Assembly: GCA_001800185.1 (NCBI GenBank)
Contig: MGUX01000013.1
Coordinates: 1-17,889 of the forward strand
Length of the DNA: 17,889 nucleotides
DNA from: Elusimicrobia bacterium RIFCSPLOWO2_12_FULL_59_9
Lineage (GTDB): Bacteria > Elusimicrobiota > Elusimicrobia > O2-12-FULL-59-9
Direction: 5' to 3'
Shown here: positions 15,274 to 17,889 of the stretch, piece after piece
Layout: the number at the start of each line of letters is the position of its first letter
Numbering within the stretch: position 1 is the first letter of the stretch
The notes under the pieces: generated by a model
The model's input: only the letters and a program-made list of their open reading frames with translations
Told to the model about the DNA's origin: nothing
The model's database searches: none
Program-made: the position numbers and the translations under genes

Positions 15274-16128
15274 TCATCTCGGAAAAATTTTAAACACTTG
15301 TCCCCGGACTAAATACACGGCCGAGTCGCCCGTCGGTTCCTCGTCGCCGTATACCGCGGCCAAGTTGACCGCTTCGCTCAAGTGCCGCGCGTAGCCTTCG
15401 ACGTTCGTCTGGGTCAACCGCGCGGTCACCGGAGGGATGACCACGGCCGGCTTGCCGGCCTCGATCCAGCGCTCCACGTGCCTTCGCAGGGAAGCGTTGA
15501 TGCCCACCAAGCGCGGCAGAAACGGCGGCGCTTCCCAGTACTGATGCGCCAGAGGGCTGCGCGCCCGGCCGCCGGAAAGCTCGGCCAATCCTGCGGCGTC
15601 AAGCGCCTTCAGCGCGCGCCTCACGGAACCGGGGCTCAGGCCTGCCGTCTTGGCCAGCTCTCCCGAACTCAGCCATCCCGCCGTGTTTCCAAGGACGATG
15701 TGGCAGGTATTGGCCTCAAAATCCCGCGCCAGCAGCTTCCACTGCTCCACGCTCAACTGGACGGTGCGGCGGCGCACCGCCAGGTGCGCGGCCAGCTCGC
15801 CGAGCTTCCACGCCGGCAGATCGGGAGCCGCCGGCTGCGGCGCCTCGGCCAAGCGCAGCAGCGCGTCCATGCCCAGGGCATTGAAATACGCGCGCGCCAG
15901 CTCGCGCGCCTGCGGCGCGTTTTCCGGCAGGCCCAGCGCGGCGAGGATCGCCTCCAGCCTCCCGGCCTTCGGCAGGCTTTTGCCCTGCTCGAGGTTTAGG
16001 TAGTTGCGAAACGAAAGCCCCAGGCTCCTGCGCCCATCCCGGCTCCGATAAAACGCGTGGGCCGAGGGAAACCCCCTTTCCCGTCGAATCCTGGCCAGGA
16101 CGCCGCCGAAGCCCCCCGTTTGGCGCAT
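15274..16128 (-). CDS. Helix-turn-helix regulator with XRE-like and winged-helix parts
   Basis: A 284-aa protein with no signal peptide or membrane segment. Residues 5-66 resemble an XRE/Cro-type helix-turn-helix (VLARIRRERG...FRNYLNLEQGKSLPKAGRLEAILAALGL). Residues 152-186 form a winged-helix DNA-binding unit (LSSGELAKTAGLSPGSVRRALKALDAAGLAEL). The C-terminal 90 residues are not recognised. It is probably a DNA-binding transcription regulator, but the combination is not one I can name and the target is unknown. The ATG at 16128 has no clear Shine-Dalgarno. It converges on radC with a 12-bp gap. Its upstream side leads into IS-associated sequence, so its native promoter may have been altered by the insertion. 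Confidence 0.72.
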   Translation of the reverse strand: MRQTGGFGGVLARIRRERGFPSAHAFYRSRDGRRSLGLSFRNYLNLEQGKSLPKAGRLEAILAALGLPENAPQARELARAYFNALGMDALLRLAEAPQPAAPDLPAWKLGELAAHLAVRRRTVQLSVEQWKLLARDFEANTCHIVLGNTAGWLSSGELAKTAGLSPGSVRRALKALDAAGLAELSGGRARSPLAHQYWEAPPFLPRLVGINASLRRHVERWIEAGKPAVVIPPVTARLTQTNVEGYARHLSEAVNLAAVYGDEEPTGDSAVYLVRGQVFKIFPR

Positions 16129-16387
16129 GCGCAGACGATATCATAATAGGTGTCGCGGCACAACACATGACCGCGCGCCCAAAACCTCAGGTAACTTTCA
16201 GCAGTGCGGATTTGGGACATGGGAGATCTAAAAAATAGAAAAAATCTCCCGTTTACGCCTGTCTCACCGCCGGCCGGGTGGCCGACGGATCGACTTTCTC
16301 ATCCCTCAAGGCCACTTTGGCCTCCAGGGATGGTTTTTAGACGCACCTGTCCTGTGTCCGGTCCACTTCCTCCTGTTGGCTCGGCTC
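16129..16387. other. Intergenic stretch between regulator and transposase
   Basis: I see no gene in these 259 bases. They hold the regulator's 5' region (a TATGAT hexamer on the minus strand without a good -35), a candidate IS terminus (TCAGGTAA at 16187-16194), an A-rich-loop hairpin (16221-16250) and the short inverted repeat GGCC-ACTTT-GGCC. Part of this is probably the downstream non-coding end of the insertion sequence. Confidence 0.5.
16221..16250. terminator. Hairpin with A-rich loop downstream of the transposase
   Basis: A perfect 7-bp inverted repeat GGGAGAT (16221-16227) / ATCTCCC (16244-16250) surrounds a 16-base A-rich loop. On the minus strand no T-run follows the second arm, so it may be a weak terminator for the transposase, an IS-end structure, or neither. 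Confidence 0.35.
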
Positions 16388-17662
16388 CTAAACTGGAGCC
16401 AGTTCGACCGACAACCCTAAAAGTCTCCACCGACACTCCTCGTAGATCTCCCGAAAGACGTAGCTTCGGGGAATCTTCAGCAACAAATATCGTGACCGCC
16501 AAGCCACCATCCCCGCCAATCGAATCAGCCGAAAGCGCACCGTCTTGATCGTCAAGGACCTCCAACTCTCCGGCAAGGCCAAATGCTTCATCGCCGCAAA
16601 CACCGTGTTCGCCAATAAAGCGATCTGAAAATACGCTGCGTTCGCCTCAAACTCCCGGCAGGGCAACTTTGACAATCCAAACCCGCCCGACAACTCCTTG
16701 TTCACGTTCTCCGAGCCGTCCTGTCTCGCCCGATGAAATTGCAAAACCACCGCATGATACTCATAGGGCTCTTTGTCGAATAACTCTATCTGTTCCTTCG
16801 ACCATCTCAGCACAATCAGCCGATACGCCGGCAAATCCTTCGCTTCCGCAAACACGTGCAGCGTCTCGGCGATCTCCGTCTCCCGATTCGGCCAAGCCAG
16901 ACTCACATGTCGCTTCCAGTCCCTCTCCGGGATTCCCCGGATCGTCTCCATCACCCCCGCGTCCTTGCGAGCGGTAATCGTAAAGTCCGCTCCCAACTCC
17001 CTTAACACCCGCACCACCTTCGCCTGATATCCAGCGCTGTCGGAGCGCACCCGTATCTTCACCCCAGGCAGCGCCTGGAGCACACGCCTTAAAAGTCTGG
17101 AAAGATGGGCCATCGGCGAGGCGTTCCCTCGTCGAAATAATCCTGCCATCGGCATCTTCAACTCCGCGCACGTCACCGCCACAGGATTGTACCCCCGCAA
17201 CCCCTCGTAATTCATGGCCACATCCGATTTCTGGGACTCCAGAAAAAACGAATCCACGTCCAAGATCACGCGACGCAACCCGCATGCCCGTATCACCTTC
17301 GCCGCCGCCCACAACTGAATCTGCCCCAACTGCCACAAGCTTCTGCGCCCAAACCGCCGCAACCACTCCCCCATGGTATTGGCCGCTGGAATTTCTCCCA
17401 ACAGGCTTTTGAGTCCTTCGTCTCCCTTCATGATGGATACGTCGTCCAATGCCATCCCTCCCGACTGCAGCAGCCCCATCAACGCAAACGCAATTTCCGC
17501 AGGCTGATAGCCTCGCTCCCGCTCCTTCAACGGCAACCCATTGAGCTTCTCTTCCAACCCCAAGCTCTTGGCCATCCCCCACAACAGCGGCAACCCCGCA
17601 AAAGAGGTGATCGCCTGCTTCGTCGTCGAGACTTTGAACTTCTCAATATTTTTTATTATCAT
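16388..17662 (-). CDS. IS1380-family transposase
   Basis: A 424-aa DDE transposase. The ATG at 17662 is preferred over an upstream in-frame start at 17743 because a Shine-Dalgarno (ACGAGGTG) lies 6 bases upstream. Family features: VILDVDSFFLES (first catalytic Asp, D135 or D137), NYEGLRGYNPVAV, RRGNASP, KIRVRSDSAGYQ (second Asp, D208), and the C-terminal ENVNKELSGGFGLSKL-P-C-EFEANAAYFQIALLA (third acid probably E324), which is the characteristic IS1380 block. There is no frameshift or internal stop, so it is intact and may be active. A short inverted repeat (GGCTCC/GGAGCC, 16383-16400) brackets the stop codon. The leader hairpin (17669-17703) probably dampens its translation. Confidence 0.92.
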   Translation of the reverse strand: MIIKNIEKFKVSTTKQAITSFAGLPLLWGMAKSLGLEEKLNGLPLKERERGYQPAEIAFALMGLLQSGGMALDDVSIMKGDEGLKSLLGEIPAANTMGEWLRRFGRRSLWQLGQIQLWAAAKVIRACGLRRVILDVDSFFLESQKSDVAMNYEGLRGYNPVAVTCAELKMPMAGLFRRGNASPMAHLSRLLRRVLQALPGVKIRVRSDSAGYQAKVVRVLRELGADFTITARKDAGVMETIRGIPERDWKRHVSLAWPNRETEIAETLHVFAEAKDLPAYRLIVLRWSKEQIELFDKEPYEYHAVVLQFHRARQDGSENVNKELSGGFGLSKLPCREFEANAAYFQIALLANTVFAAMKHLALPESWRSLTIKTVRFRLIRLAGMVAWRSRYLLLKIPRSYVFREIYEECRWRLLGLSVELAPV

Positions 17663-17668
17663 AAAAGC

Positions 17669-17703
17669 ACCTCGTAGTCGGATTGGTCTCTGTGCTACGA
17701 GGT
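17669..17703 (-). promoter_or_regulatory. RBS-sequestering leader hairpin of the transposase
   Basis: On the minus strand ACCTCGTAG (17703-17695) pairs perfectly with CTACGAGGT (17677-17669) across a 17-base loop. The 3' arm contains the Shine-Dalgarno (GAGGT) of the transposase, whose ATG follows 6 bases later. A possible -10 TAAAAT (17711-17706) would start transcription near 17700, inside the 5' arm. The IS's own transcript would then form a shortened stem, whereas read-through transcripts would form all of it. The structure is seen; the regulatory role is inferred from comparable hairpins in other insertion sequences. Confidence 0.65.
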
Positions 17704-17732
17704 ACATTTTATTTCTTTCCGAACACCCGTTA

Positions 17733-17771
17733 CACACCCTCACACTAACCCTCTCTCATCCGGGGAGAGGG
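17733..17771 (+). repeat. REP-like palindromic motif
   Basis: An ACCCTCACACTAACCCTCTC-type tract leads into a perfect 7-bp stem CCCTCTC (17749-17755) / GAGAGGG (17765-17771) with a 9-base loop. This is the widespread CCCTAACCCTCTCCC...GGGAGAGGG type of extragenic palindrome. In one frame it reads LTLTLSHPGRG, a peptide often miscalled from such repeats. Confidence 0.7.
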
Positions 17772-17804
17772 CGGGCCGCAGGAAAAACCGACAAGTTGAG
17801 CTGT

Positions 17805-17889
17805 TTTTGAACCAGGGCGTTTTGAGCCGCCATTTTTCACCATTTCGGTGAAAGGCTCTCCGTCGCTAATCAGTTCTTACCTGATTTTC
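17805..17889. repeat. Right-edge repeat cluster, possible end of a mobile element
   Basis: Spaced GAGCTG, GAACC, GAGCC and CACC units, each next to a TTTT run, occur at 17797-17841. A perfect 7-bp hairpin follows: TTTCACC (17835-17841) / GGTGAAA (17847-17853). The arrangement resembles multiple terminal repeats of some insertion sequences (IS21-type ends look similar), but the element would extend beyond the window, so it cannot be identified. Confidence 0.35.

Larger units (their letters stand above)
16187..17884 (-). mobile_element. IS1380-family insertion sequence (ends tentative)
   Basis: The certain core is the transposase (16388-17662) and its leader (to about 17712). Possible termini are TCAGGTAA at 16187-16194 and its inverted copy at 17877-17884, which would give about 1.7 kb, a normal IS1380 length. 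The match is only 8 bp, I see no matching target duplication outside it, and a REP-like motif lies inside, so the ends may be wrong. The window stops 5 bases beyond the right candidate. Confidence 0.45.

Noticed and set aside
15996..16220. 74-codon minus-strand frame (MSQIRTAESYLRFWARG...) just upstream of and overlapping the regulator
   Set aside because: I considered it as a frameshifted N-terminal extension of the regulator. The regulator's own start gives a sensible helix-turn-helix domain, and the extra segment matches nothing I know.
16383..16400. GGCTCC/GGAGCC inverted repeat around the transposase stop as a terminator
   Set aside because: The stem is only 6 bp with a 6-base loop and no T-run follows in the transposase direction, so termination is not supported.
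17541..17810. Plus-strand open frame ending in LTLTLSHPGRG
   Set aside because: It overlaps the transposase antisense and reads through a REP-like palindrome, a common source of spurious proteins.

Overview
The window is GC-rich and gene-dense. It comes from a Gram-negative (diderm) bacterium: it encodes a TolC-type outer-membrane channel, an RND inner-membrane pump, probable lipoproteins, and GmhA, the first enzyme of LPS-heptose synthesis. The phylum cannot be fixed from the sequence alone. A deep-branching or uncultured diderm lineage (for example Elusimicrobiota-like or deltaproteobacteria-like) is only a guess.

Region by region. (1) Bases 1-208 hold no convincing gene. (2) Bases 209-4810 are all on the minus strand: an adenosine deaminase, a small SET-domain protein, an unrecognised protein with a TTWH motif, a probable lipoprotein of unknown function with a good promoter, and a secreted alpha/beta hydrolase with a DUF3887-like N-terminal domain. 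(3) Bases 4811-4990 form an AT-rich divergent intergenic region containing a direct repeat and a palindrome. (4) Bases 4991-15261 are all on the plus strand: a TolC-RND pair with overlapping stop and start codons and no adaptor gene, then a DUF4185-like lipoprotein carrying an in-frame duplicated palindromic repeat, then a strong terminator. An extended -10 promoter follows it, then accC, gmhA, typA and radC. accC/gmhA and typA/radC overlap. gmhA and typA are separated by a 125-bp inverted repeat built of degenerate 8-bp units. (5) Bases 15274-16128 (minus) encode a two-domain helix-turn-helix regulator that converges on radC. (6) Bases 16388-17662 (minus) encode an IS1380-type transposase. 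A hairpin in its leader covers its ribosome binding site. The right edge carries REP-like and other repeats whose parent element runs out of the window.

How the genes fit together. The TolC-RND pair should form an envelope efflux or export system, but its periplasmic adaptor must come from elsewhere. The accC-gmhA-typA-radC stretch is housekeeping: fatty-acid precursor carboxylation, LPS heptose, a ribosome-associated GTPase and a RadC/JAB protein. I see no complete defence system, CRISPR array, biosynthetic cluster, tRNA or rRNA. The most unusual signals are repeat structures: the coding palindromic duplication, the octamer inverted repeat before typA, and the hairpin before the transposase. 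The adaptor-less RND operon also stands out.
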